Origin: Paenibacillus antri
GTDB taxonomy: Bacteria > Bacillota > Bacilli > Paenibacillales > YIM-B00363
Direction: 5' to 3'
Assembly: GCF_005765165.1 (NCBI RefSeq)
Contig: NZ_VCIW01000002.1
Location: forward strand, 372,001 to 436,000
DNA: 64,000 nt
Every line of letters starts with the position of its first letter. Position 1 is the first letter of the stretch. The position numbers and the translations under genes are program-made. The notes beneath the pieces are model-generated. The model did no database searches and was not told where the DNA came from. It was given only the letters and a program-made list of their open reading frames with translations. Below, piece after piece: positions 50,948 through 60,414 of this stretch.

Positions 50948-53182
50948 ATGATAATGAAGCATGCGATCGAATGGGAAGTGGGCTGGAGCGACTCCGCCGC
51001 GGCGGCTCCCGCACGGTTCGTACCGGCGACGGTTCCCGGCGCGGTCCAATTGGATTGGGCGAGAGCGGAAGGCTGGCCGGACCATACGTACGGGGAAAAT
51101 TGGCGGGAGTATGGATGGATGGAGGACAAATATTGGGTATACCGCACGCGCCTTCAGGCGCCGTCCCCGCAAGAAGGGGAGCGGGTGGCGTTCGTGTCCG
51201 GAGGCATCGATTACAGCTTCGCGATTCGGTTGGACGGGGTCGAGCTTCTGAAACAGGAGGGGATGTTTACGCCCGTCGACATGGACCTCACGGATCGGTA
51301 TCGCCCGGGCGCGGTGTTGGAAGTCGTCGTCGACCCCGCCCCGAAGCGCGCGGATGCGCATAGGTCCCGAGCGGAAGCGGATCATTCCGTCAAGCCCGCG
51401 GTCAGCTACGGCTGGGATTGGCATCCCCGGCTGATTCCGCTCGGGATCTGGGACGAGACGCACTTGGAGATTCGACCGGACGTTTACCTTGCGAACGCCG
51501 AGACGTTTTACGACTTAAACGACGGGTTGGACGCGGCGGAGCTGCGGCTCGACGTCGAACTGAATCGGTACGCCGCAGGCGCGTTGACGTGGCGGTTGAC
51601 CGATCCCGACGGCGAGTCGGTGTTCGAGCGGACCGTCGACACGACGGATAAGCGGATTAGTCTCCATGCGACGATCGACCGTCCGCGGTTATGGTGGCCG
51701 CATGACCAAGGGCCGCAGCCGTTGTACTTGTCCGAAGTGTCGTGGACCGACGGGAGTCGTTCGGACTCGGCCTCGACGCGACGCCTCCAGCGCATCGGCT
51801 TCCGCCGCGTGCGCTTAACGATGCACGAAGGCGCTTGGAGGGAGCCCGTCGGCTTCCCGAAGAGCCGAAGTCATCCGCCCATCACGCTCGAGGTCAACGG
51901 GCGCAACGTATTCGGCAAAGGGACGAACTGGGTCAATCCCGACATCTTCCCGGGGACGATCACGGCAGAACGTTACCGAACGCTGCTCGAGCTCGCGAAA
52001 GACGCTCATATGAACCTGCTTCGCGTCTGGGGCGGCGGCATCGTCAATAAGGAGAGCTTCTTCGAGCAATGCGACGAGATGGGGATTATGGTGTGGCAAG
52101 AGTTCCCGCTGGCCTGCAATCTGTATCCCGATAAACCCGACTATTTGCGAGTGCTCGACCAAGAATCGCGGTCGATCGTCTCCCGGCTTCGAAAGCATCC
52201 TTCGCTCGTCTTGTGGTGCGGCGGCAACGAGTTGTTCAATTCCTGGTCCAGGATGACGGACCAATCGCTGCCGCTTCGTCTTCTCAACGCGAATTGCTAC
52301 GCGCTCGACCCGAAGACGCCGTTCCTGATGACGTCCCCGGTCGAAGGGATGGGGCACGGCAATTACGTATTCCGTTATCAGAACGGCGAAGACGTGCTCC
52401 AAGCGATGCCGAAGGCGAACAACACGGCGTATACCGAGTTCGGCGTGCCTTCGCCGTCGCCGGTGGAGCTGCTCAAGCGATTTATACCGCCGGAGGAGCT
52501 GTTCCCTCCGAAGCCCGGAACGTCTTGGGAGAGCCATCATGCGTTCAACGCCTGGGTCGGGGAGACGTGGCTGATGCCGCGCTTGATCGAGGACTACTTC
52601 GGTCCCAGCGAGACGCTCGAGCAATTGGTCGAACGCGGGCAGCTGCTTCAATCCGAGGGGTATAAATGCATCTTCGAGGAAGCTCGCAGACAGAAGCCGC
52701 GATGCTCCATGGCGCTCAATTGGTGTTACAACGAGCCTTGGCCGACCGCCGCGAACAACAGCATCGTCTGCTGGCCGGCCGAGCCGAAACCCGCATACTA
52801 TGCCGTACAGTCGTCGAACAGGCCCGTATTGGCCAGCGCGCGAATTCCGAAGTTCGAATGGAAGGAGGGGGACTGGTTCGAGCCGGAGCTATGGCTGCTG
52901 AACGACAGTCCGGCGACGGTGCCGGGAGGGCGCATGGCGGCGTACCTCGACCTAGGGACCGGAGGAAGGCACCTGCTCCTCGCCTGGGATGTACCGGAGA
53001 CCGGACCGAACGAGAATCGCCGAGGTCCGACCGCGCGATTCCGGATCCCCGCGGCGAGCGACGAACGGATGAAGCTCGAACTCGTCATGCCCGACGCGCC
53101 GGAGAGAGACTCGGTCTATACCCTATTGTTTACATCCGAGAATCGTCCGGCGCCGCAGCCTAGGTCCGTGCTGAATCTATAA
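50948..53182 (+). CDS. GH2 beta-mannosidase
   Basis: A 744-residue GH2 enzyme of the beta-mannosidase subgroup. An N-terminal jelly-roll (1-170) has GWDWHPRLIPLGIWD; acid/base is E428 in WCGGNELFN and nucleophile is E497 in AYTEFGVP. No signal peptide, so it would act inside the cell on imported manno-oligosaccharides. It lies 75 bases after the secreted hydrolase and 114 bases before the transport operon. Confidence 0.92.
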   Translation: MIMKHAIEWEVGWSDSAAAAPARFVPATVPGAVQLDWARAEGWPDHTYGENWREYGWMEDKYWVYRTRLQAPSPQEGERVAFVSGGIDYSFAIRLDGVELLKQEGMFTPVDMDLTDRYRPGAVLEVVVDPAPKRADAHRSRAEADHSVKPAVSYGWDWHPRLIPLGIWDETHLEIRPDVYLANAETFYDLNDGLDAAELRLDVELNRYAAGALTWRLTDPDGESVFERTVDTTDKRISLHATIDRPRLWWPHDQGPQPLYLSEVSWTDGSRSDSASTRRLQRIGFRRVRLTMHEGAWREPVGFPKSRSHPPITLEVNGRNVFGKGTNWVNPDIFPGTITAERYRTLLELAKDAHMNLLRVWGGGIVNKESFFEQCDEMGIMVWQEFPLACNLYPDKPDYLRVLDQESRSIVSRLRKHPSLVLWCGGNELFNSWSRMTDQSLPLRLLNANCYALDPKTPFLMTSPVEGMGHGNYVFRYQNGEDVLQAMPKANNTAYTEFGVPSPSPVELLKRFIPPEELFPPKPGTSWESHHAFNAWVGETWLMPRLIEDYFGPSETLEQLVERGQLLQSEGYKCIFEEARRQKPRCSMALNWCYNEPWPTAANNSIVCWPAEPKPAYYAVQSSNRPVLASARIPKFEWKEGDWFEPELWLLNDSPATVPGGRMAAYLDLGTGGRHLLLAWDVPETGPNENRRGPTARFRIPAASDERMKLELVMPDAPERDSVYTLLFTSENRPAPQPRSVLNL

Positions 53183-53296
53183 AATGAATTCCATTAATAT
53201 AAGGCAAGAAGCGCAAGAATGTCTCGTATCGAACCGGAACGCCCCCCTTATATAATCGAAATGTAAGCGAAACCAACAAACAAGCGAGGGGAAACT

Positions 53297-55006
53297 ATGA
53301 ATTTCGAAAAGAAGAAGGGGCGGACCGCGCTCGCCTTGGCGTTGGCTGCATTCCTGGCGTTAAGCGCCTGCGGAAGCGCCGGGAACGACGACGCGACCGC
53401 GCCGGAGGGAACGAAGCAAAGCCAAGAACAAACGAGCGAAGGCGCCGGGAGCTCCGCCGAGAAACCGGCGGCGCCGGAAGGCCCGCTCGGCAAATACGAT
53501 CCGCCGATCGAGGTGACGACGGTGCGGTTCGTCAATGCAAGCTTCAAATACGACGAAGGAAAGTCCATCGACGATAACATCTGGACCGACATCTTCAAGA
53601 ACGAGTACGGCATCCACGTGAAAAACCTGTGGACGGTCGACGAATCGCAGTATCGGCAGAAGCTGAATATTTCGATCGCGTCGGGCGACATTCCGGACTT
53701 CATGCTCGTGAACAAGGAAGAACTGATGCGCCTTTACGAATCCGACCAACTGGAGGATATGAGCGGCGTTCTCGAATCGTACGGAAGCGATTACTTGAAG
53801 GAACTGCTGAACCAAGATAACGGCGCGGCGCTGCGGGCGGCTACGTTCGACGGCAAGCTGGTCGGCATTCCGCAGACGCAGGTGAACGGCGGCGTCAGCA
53901 CGGGCGAGATGATCTATCTTCGCTACGACTGGCTGAAGAAGCTGAACCTGCCGGAGCCGAAGACGATCGACGACGTCGTGAAGATCGCGACCGCCTTCGC
54001 GAAGGACGATCCGGACGGCAACGGCGTCGCCGACACGTACGGTCTCGGCATGAATAAGGATTTGTTCCAGACGCACGGGACGGTGAAGGGCTTCCTGAAC
54101 GGATTCGGCGCTTATCCGGATATGTGGCTGAAGGGCGCGGACGGCAAGCTCGTTCACGGCTCGATCCAGCCGGAGACGAAGACGGCGCTGCAGAAGCTGT
54201 CCGAGCTGTACGCGAACGGCGTCATCGACCGCGAGTTCGCCGTCAAGGACTGGAACAAGGTCGCGGAGGATGTCGCGGCGAACCGGCTCGGCCTCGCGTA
54301 CGGAACCGTCTCGGACGGCGGTCACATTCACCGCGCGAATAAAGACAACAACCCGGACGCCGAGTGGAAAATTTATCCGATCGTCTCGCTTGACGGCAGT
54401 CCCGTGCATCCGCAGCTCGCGGATACGGCGAATAACTTCTACGTCGTGAAGAAGGGCGCGAAGCACCCGGAAGCGATAATCAAGCTGGCGAATATCTATC
54501 TGGAGCACTACTACTTGACGAGCTACGCGCCGGACCCGAACCCGTTCATCTCCAGAGACGGCGGCATCTTCCCGGGCAAATACCACCCGACGGTCATCGA
54601 TCCGCTCAACGTCAACCTCGACGCCTTCCGGCTCGTGCAAGAAGCGTTGGCGTCGGGCGACGGCAGCCACCTCGGCTTCCCGGCGAACGTCCACTTCGAT
54701 CGTCTGACGAAGTACGCGGCGGGCGACCAGGAGATGTGGTTCTCCACCATCGTCTTCGGGGCCGAAGGCTCCTACAGCGTCATCGACTATTACGATAAGA
54801 ACAAGCTCGGCATATACAGCGAGTTCCAAGGCGCGGCGACGCCGACGATGACGGAGAAGATGTCCTCATTGAAGAAGTTCCAGGATGAAACGTTCACGAA
54901 GATCATTATGGGGCAGGCGTCGATCGACGAGTTCGACAAGTTCGTGGAAGAGTGGAAGAAGTTGGGCGGCGACAAAATTACCGAAGAAGTTAATGCAAGC
55001 TTATAG
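53297..55006 (+). CDS. Lipoprotein solute-binding protein 1 (LplA-type)
   Basis: A 569-residue family-1 extracellular solute-binding protein. Signal sequence with lipobox LALSACGSAG puts the lipid-anchored Cys near residue 27, followed by a Glu/Ala/Pro linker. Family features include NIWTDIF, LNISIASGDIPDF and a DPDGNGVADTYGL calcium-loop-like segment. It captures oligosaccharides for the permease pair downstream. GAGGGG precedes the ATG and a TATAAT box lies at 53251, 46 bases upstream. About half its sequence is identical to the binding protein at 60415. Confidence 0.92.
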   Translation: MNFEKKKGRTALALALAAFLALSACGSAGNDDATAPEGTKQSQEQTSEGAGSSAEKPAAPEGPLGKYDPPIEVTTVRFVNASFKYDEGKSIDDNIWTDIFKNEYGIHVKNLWTVDESQYRQKLNISIASGDIPDFMLVNKEELMRLYESDQLEDMSGVLESYGSDYLKELLNQDNGAALRAATFDGKLVGIPQTQVNGGVSTGEMIYLRYDWLKKLNLPEPKTIDDVVKIATAFAKDDPDGNGVADTYGLGMNKDLFQTHGTVKGFLNGFGAYPDMWLKGADGKLVHGSIQPETKTALQKLSELYANGVIDREFAVKDWNKVAEDVAANRLGLAYGTVSDGGHIHRANKDNNPDAEWKIYPIVSLDGSPVHPQLADTANNFYVVKKGAKHPEAIIKLANIYLEHYYLTSYAPDPNPFISRDGGIFPGKYHPTVIDPLNVNLDAFRLVQEALASGDGSHLGFPANVHFDRLTKYAAGDQEMWFSTIVFGAEGSYSVIDYYDKNKLGIYSEFQGAATPTMTEKMSSLKKFQDETFTKIIMGQASIDEFDKFVEEWKKLGGDKITEEVNASL

Positions 55007-55078
55007 ACGTAACAAAGCGCTCCATCGAGAAGGCGAAGCGATTCGCCTTCTCCTATCCTTTTCCCGGAGGAAACTTAC

Positions 55079-55975
55079 ATGCTTACGAAATGGCGGTTGG
55101 AGATGCCGCTGCATCTCATGCTGATTCCGGGCCTCGTCGCGATTCTGATCTTCAGCTACATTCCGATGGTCGGGGTCGTCATCGCGTTCCAGAAGTTCAT
55201 GCCGGTCAAGGGGCTGTTCGGCTCGGAGTGGATCGGGCTCGACAACTTCCGGTATATGACGGAGCTCCCCGGATTTTACCGTATCGTGTGGAACACGATC
55301 TTCATCGCGACGATGAAAATCGTATCCGGACTCGTCGTACCCGTGACGATCGCGATATTGCTGAACGAAATCCGCAAGGAGTTTTACAAGCGTTCGATCC
55401 AAACGCTCATTTACTTGCCGTATTTCTTGTCTTGGGTCATCTTAAGCGGCATCTTGATCGATATTTTGTCGCCCAGCAAAGGGATCGTCAACCTGTTCAT
55501 CCAATGGCTCGGCTTCGAGTCCCAGTTTTTCCTCGGGGACAATAAGTGGTTCCCGTACACGCTCGTCATCTCCAACGAATGGAAGGAGTTCGGCTTCAGC
55601 ACGATCGTCTATTTGGCCGCGATCGCCGGCATCAATCCTTCGCTGTACGAAGCGGCGATCGTGGACGGCGCGAATCGCTGGAAGCAAATCTGGCATATTA
55701 CGCTGCCCGGCATGACGCCGATCATCGTGTTGATGGCGACGCTCAGCATCGGCAGCATTCTGAACGCGGGCTTCGAGCAAGTGTTTAACTTGTACAGCCC
55801 GGTCGTATACGAGAGCGGGGACATTATCGACACGTTCGTCTACCGGATCGGCCTCGTCGAAGCGCAGTACGGTCTCGCTACGGCGGTGGGGCTGCTGAAA
55901 TCGGTCGTCTCGCTCATTCTCATTTCGGTTTCTTATTTCCTGGCGTATCGTTTCGCCAACTACCGCATCTTCTAA
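55079..55975 (+). CDS. ABC sugar permease 1 (LplB-type)
   Basis: A 298-residue permease with six membrane segments and the EAA motif EAAIVDGANRWKQIW near residue 195. It pairs with the next gene and needs an ATPase, not encoded in this window. CCCGGAGG precedes the ATG, 72 bases after the binding-protein gene. Confidence 0.93.
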   Translation: MLTKWRLEMPLHLMLIPGLVAILIFSYIPMVGVVIAFQKFMPVKGLFGSEWIGLDNFRYMTELPGFYRIVWNTIFIATMKIVSGLVVPVTIAILLNEIRKEFYKRSIQTLIYLPYFLSWVILSGILIDILSPSKGIVNLFIQWLGFESQFFLGDNKWFPYTLVISNEWKEFGFSTIVYLAAIAGINPSLYEAAIVDGANRWKQIWHITLPGMTPIIVLMATLSIGSILNAGFEQVFNLYSPVVYESGDIIDTFVYRIGLVEAQYGLATAVGLLKSVVSLILISVSYFLAYRFANYRIF

Positions 55976-55988
55976 GGGGGGACAACAC

Positions 55989-56873
55989 ATGGTCGGACGC
56001 GGCACTTGGTCTATGCGCATTTTCCAAATCATGAACTACAGCTTCCTCACTCTGTTGGCGATCGTCTGCGTCTTGCCGTTGATTCACCTGTTCGCCATCT
56101 CGTTAAGCTCCAACAGCGCGGCCACGGCGGGGGAGGTATTTCTCTGGCCGGTGGACTTTACGACGAAGTCGTACGAATTCGTGCTCTCGGAATCGGCGTT
56201 CATGAAGGCGATGGGCGTAACGCTGCTGCGCGTACTGCTCGGCGTCAGTCTCAATATGGCGCTGACGATTCTCGTGGCGTACCCGTTGTCGAAGGATGCG
56301 TCGGCGTTAACGGGGAGAACGGTCTACGTATGGATTTTCGTATTTACGATGTTATTCAGCGGCGGGATCATCCCGATGTATATGACGATGCGTCTGCTCG
56401 GGCTGCTCGATACGGTGTGGGTGCTCGTCCTTCACGCCGCGGTGCCGGTATTCAACGTCGTTATACTGCTCAACTTCTTCCGCAACCTGCCTAAGGAGTT
56501 GGAGGAAGCGGCGTTAATCGACGGCGCGGGCCATTGGCGGATCATGTGGAGCATCTTCGTCCCGTTGTCGGCGGCTTCGATCGCCACGGTCACGCTGTTC
56601 GCGATCGTGATGCATTGGAACTCTTGGTTCGACGGCATTCTATTCATGAACTCGCCGGACAATTATCCGCTTCAAAGCTATTTGTACACCGTCGTAGTAG
56701 GCATGCAAGCGATCATCAGCAGCTCGACCGATCTGGAATTGCTCGAGATGGTGTCGGACCGAACCGCGAAGGCGGCGCAGCTGTTCGTCGGCGCGCTCCC
56801 GGTGTTGATCGTTTATCCGTTTCTGCAGCGGCATTTTACGAAAGGGATTGTCCTCGGCAGTGTGAAGGAGTGA
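55989..56873 (+). CDS. ABC sugar permease 2 (LplC-type)
   Basis: A 294-residue permease with six membrane segments and the EAA motif EAALIDGAGHWRIMW near residue 180. It forms the heterodimeric channel with the preceding permease. AAGGGGGG precedes the ATG, and the genes are 13 bases apart. Confidence 0.93.
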   Translation: MVGRGTWSMRIFQIMNYSFLTLLAIVCVLPLIHLFAISLSSNSAATAGEVFLWPVDFTTKSYEFVLSESAFMKAMGVTLLRVLLGVSLNMALTILVAYPLSKDASALTGRTVYVWIFVFTMLFSGGIIPMYMTMRLLGLLDTVWVLVLHAAVPVFNVVILLNFFRNLPKELEEAALIDGAGHWRIMWSIFVPLSAASIATVTLFAIVMHWNSWFDGILFMNSPDNYPLQSYLYTVVVGMQAIISSSTDLELLEMVSDRTAKAAQLFVGALPVLIVYPFLQRHFTKGIVLGSVKE

Positions 56874-56923
56874 TAATAGGGTAAGCCGCAAGTGGATATC
56901 AATCGCAAGTAAGGAGCACCGCC

Positions 56924-58744
56924 ATGCGCTTCTTCGGAACGACCGGCAGAAGATTTTCGATCTTTACCAAGCTTGTTCTCGCCTTCCTCGTGGTGATCGC
57001 CCCGCTGTATGCGCTTGGGGCGTTCGTCAACGACCGGGGGGCGAAATTCGTCGAGCAAGAAATATCCGAGTCGCTGCGTCAGCAGGCCGAATTCTACTCG
57101 ACGTCGCTGGAGACCGAATTCGAACGGATGATGGCGCTACAGCGCGAATTTATGGCCGACGAAGATTTGGGGTCGCTCTCCGTGCTCGAAGAGCGGCTGT
57201 CGACGTATGAACGGGTGATGGCGATGAGGCGGCTTCAAGCGCGTCTCAGCCTGATTAAGGAGTCCAGCCTCTACATCTCCAGAGCCAGAGCGTACATCCC
57301 GTCGATCGGGCGGATTATTTCCTCTAACGGAGGGGTCAATACGCTCGACCGGGTCCGGCTGGAGGAGCTCAAGTCGGATGCGATTCTTGCGTCTCTGCCC
57401 TTCGTCCATAAGGACGGGGAATTGTTCATTCGGGAATATTACCCGAGCCCGTTCAATTTGGATGTGCGCGATCCGAACTTCGTCCTGGAGCTGCAAGTGT
57501 CGGTGCCAGCGCTGTACCGGTTCCTCGAACAGCTGCCCGGTTACGAGAACGGCGGCGCGGTATTGGTGCAGGAGCGCGTCGCGATCGTCAGCGAGAAGCA
57601 TGCGGCTTCCTATGATAAGATTAAAGATCAAGTGGAGGCGCAGCTCTCCCTGTGGGCGGAGCAGGACGCCGTCGTCGGCGGGCCGTCCGAAGCCAGAACG
57701 GCGACGCTGACGCTTCAGGATGAACATTACTTGACGGTGCGCGTCTACTCGCCGTCGATCCATTCGCATATGATCGTATACGTTCCGGAGCGAGAAGTCA
57801 TGGGGCCGCTGCAGAAATACCGGACGTATATGTGGTTAATATCCGGCATCGCTCTGTCGGTCGTGCTCGTCTTCGCGTATTGGATTTACCGCGTCATTCA
57901 CCGTCCGCTTCGGAAGATGGTCGGCGCGTTCCGCAAAGTCGAGCAGGGTAACCTGCAGGTCGACATCCGACACGAGAGCAACGACGAATTCCGCTATATG
58001 TACGAGAAGTTCAATTTTATGGTGGCCCACCTGAACAAGCTGATCTACGAGGTGTACGAACAGAAAATCCATCTGCAGCAATCCGAGCTGAAGCAGCTTC
58101 AGTCGCAGATCAACCCCCATTTTCTATATAACAGCTTCTATTTGCTGTATCGGATGACGAAGGCCCACGACGTGGAAAACGCGACCCGGTTCACCCGATT
58201 CCTGGGCGACTATTATCAATATCTCACGAGGAACGCGAAGGAAGAGGTTCGCCTCGAGGATGAAATCCGGCATGTGCGGGCGTATACGGAAATTCAATCG
58301 ATCCGCTTCGCGGACCGTATCCGCGTGACGCTGGAGGATCCGCCGGCCGAGGCGCGCGCCGTCCCGGTGCCTCGCCTCATCCTGCAGCCGATCGTGGAGA
58401 ACGCTTACCAGCATGGGTTCGACCTCGACTTGGACGATTGCCGTCTTCAGATCGGCTTCGCGCTCGAACGGTCGCCGGGGAACGAACCGCTGCTGTCCAT
58501 CGTCGTCCGGGACAACGGAGCGGGCATGAGCGACGAGCAGTTCGAGGCGTGGCGGGAAGCGTTCCGGCTCGATCAGCCGATCCGCGAGGTGACCGGCATG
58601 CTGAACGTGCATCGGCGCTTGAAGTTGAAATACGGCGAACGCGCCGGCGTTCGACTCGCCTCCGGCGAGCCGGGATTGGTCGTCGTCATTACGCTTCCGG
58701 CGAACCTGCCGCCGGAGACGGGCGCACCGGAAGGAGGAGCCTGA
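56924..58744 (+). CDS. YesM-type sensor histidine kinase
   Basis: A 606-residue kinase. A membrane helix (about 15-35), a large extracellular sensing domain (36-300), a second helix (about 303-325) and a HAMP domain are followed by a His-kinase domain of the YesM family, with phospho-acceptor H399 in SQINPHFLYN, and a HATPase domain with VENAYQHGF and DNGAGMS. It probably senses sugar or a loaded binding protein at the membrane, and phosphorylates the adjacent regulator. The regulator's ATG follows one base after its stop. Confidence 0.93.
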   Translation: MRFFGTTGRRFSIFTKLVLAFLVVIAPLYALGAFVNDRGAKFVEQEISESLRQQAEFYSTSLETEFERMMALQREFMADEDLGSLSVLEERLSTYERVMAMRRLQARLSLIKESSLYISRARAYIPSIGRIISSNGGVNTLDRVRLEELKSDAILASLPFVHKDGELFIREYYPSPFNLDVRDPNFVLELQVSVPALYRFLEQLPGYENGGAVLVQERVAIVSEKHAASYDKIKDQVEAQLSLWAEQDAVVGGPSEARTATLTLQDEHYLTVRVYSPSIHSHMIVYVPEREVMGPLQKYRTYMWLISGIALSVVLVFAYWIYRVIHRPLRKMVGAFRKVEQGNLQVDIRHESNDEFRYMYEKFNFMVAHLNKLIYEVYEQKIHLQQSELKQLQSQINPHFLYNSFYLLYRMTKAHDVENATRFTRFLGDYYQYLTRNAKEEVRLEDEIRHVRAYTEIQSIRFADRIRVTLEDPPAEARAVPVPRLILQPIVENAYQHGFDLDLDDCRLQIGFALERSPGNEPLLSIVVRDNGAGMSDEQFEAWREAFRLDQPIREVTGMLNVHRRLKLKYGERAGVRLASGEPGLVVVITLPANLPPETGAPEGGA

Positions 58745-58745
58745 C

Positions 58746-60410
58746 ATGCAGAAATTATTGATCGTCGACGATGAGCCGCTAGCAGTGAACTACTTGGTGG
58801 AGACGCTGCTCGAGACGCCGAATCTCCAACTCGACATCGCGAAGGCGTATTCGGGGAAGGAGGCACTCGCGAAGCTCGGTTCCGGCGGCGTGGACGTGCT
58901 GCTTACGGACATTCGCATGCCCGGCATGAACGGAATGGAGTTGGCCGACGAAATCTTGAAGCGATATCCGCGCTGTCGGGTCATCTTCCTGACGGGCTAC
59001 AACGATTTCGAATATGTTCAGTCGGCGCTGCGCAAGGGCGGCGTCGACTATGTGCTCAAGACCGAAGGCGACGCCGTCATCGTCGCCGCGATCGAGAAGG
59101 CCGTCGCGGATATCGAAGCCGAGGTGAACGAGAAGCAAATTTTGCAGAAGGCGAGGCAGCAGGTGCACCTTGCGCTCCCGTCGCTTCGCCGGGATTACCT
59201 GGTCGAGTTTCTCCAAGGCGACGTCGACGGCGCGGCCGCCCGGCGGAAGCGGTTCGAGGAGCTGGACATCGATCTCGATCCGGGCGCGCCCGTGTTCGCG
59301 GCGCTCGGTCGGATCGACGAATGGGGCTCCTTCGCCGCGCCGGCGGACCGCGTGCTGCTGTTTTATTCCATCCATAATATCGCGGAGGAATACTTCAAAC
59401 CGGCGGTGCGCATCGTCACGTTCCAATACGACCGGACGCGCACCGTCTGGCTCATTCAGCCGAAGGAAGGGGAATCCGCGGAATCGGCCCGCGGCGCGCA
59501 GGAGGTATGCGCCGATCGGATTCAAGCCGCCTGCAAGAGCTTGCTTAAGGTCCCCTTCTCCATCGCGTTGTCCGGCGAACCGGTCGCGTGGGAGAGCGTC
59601 TCCAGCCGAATCGAAGAGCTGAAGCTGCAGCTTACGTTCCGATTGGGCGCCGGCGAGGAGGTGCTCCTCACGGCTCTGCCCGGGGAGGAGCCGTCGCGCC
59701 GTTCGAGCCGGCTGCTCCACGAAATCGGCCGGCTCCGATCCAACATTCACAAGCTGGACTTGCTGGAATCGTATATGGACAACGGGATGAAGGGGTCGTT
59801 CGTTGACTTGTACGATGAGTTGTTCCAGGTGGACGAGACGCTGTTTTCCGATGAAGACGGGAAATGGCTCGGCCTCGAAGTATTTTCCCACATCTCGGCG
59901 TTCTTCCTGACGTATATGAACAAGCGGGAGCTGTTCGGGGCGATCGGAAAGCATGTCCATACCGAGAAAATCTACAACGCGGACCGTCATTCCGGACTCC
60001 ACGGGATGATCGACTTCTTCGGGAAACTCGGGACCGCGATCGCCGAGCACAACGGACATCGGCAGAAGGAGCGCACCCACGATATCATCGACCGGGCGCA
60101 TCGATACATCCATCAGTTTTTGCACGAGGAGCTGTCGCTCACGAAGCTGGCCGAAGTCGTGTATTTGAGTCCGCCTTACTTCTCCAGAATGTACAAACAG
60201 ATCACGGGCCAAGGCTTGTTGGAGTATATCAACGAGACGAGAATTCAGAAGGCCAAGCTGCTGCTGAAGACGACGGAGAAGAAAATTCACGATATCGCCG
60301 CGGAGGTCGGCCTCGAATCGGCGCCGTACTTCACCCGGTTGTTCCGCAAGAAGGTCGGGGTAACGCCTCAGGAGTATAGGGAAAGCAGCAAAGGGATGGA
60401 GGCGCTGTAG
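58746..60410 (+). CDS. YesN-type response regulator with AraC DNA-binding domain
   Basis: A 554-residue regulator. Receiver domain 1-125 with acidic pocket D8-D9, phospho-acceptor D55 in LLTDIRMPG, and K109 region YVLKTEG. A middle domain of about 130-430 without clear similarity, and a C-terminal AraC-type double helix-turn-helix (about 450-550, ending KKVGVTPQEYRE). It is the partner of the YesM-type kinase and likely controls the surrounding transport genes. Confidence 0.92.
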   Translation: MQKLLIVDDEPLAVNYLVETLLETPNLQLDIAKAYSGKEALAKLGSGGVDVLLTDIRMPGMNGMELADEILKRYPRCRVIFLTGYNDFEYVQSALRKGGVDYVLKTEGDAVIVAAIEKAVADIEAEVNEKQILQKARQQVHLALPSLRRDYLVEFLQGDVDGAAARRKRFEELDIDLDPGAPVFAALGRIDEWGSFAAPADRVLLFYSIHNIAEEYFKPAVRIVTFQYDRTRTVWLIQPKEGESAESARGAQEVCADRIQAACKSLLKVPFSIALSGEPVAWESVSSRIEELKLQLTFRLGAGEEVLLTALPGEEPSRRSSRLLHEIGRLRSNIHKLDLLESYMDNGMKGSFVDLYDELFQVDETLFSDEDGKWLGLEVFSHISAFFLTYMNKRELFGAIGKHVHTEKIYNADRHSGLHGMIDFFGKLGTAIAEHNGHRQKERTHDIIDRAHRYIHQFLHEELSLTKLAEVVYLSPPYFSRMYKQITGQGLLEYINETRIQKAKLLLKTTEKKIHDIAAEVGLESAPYFTRLFRKKVGVTPQEYRESSKGMEAL

Positions 60411-60414
60411 GGTT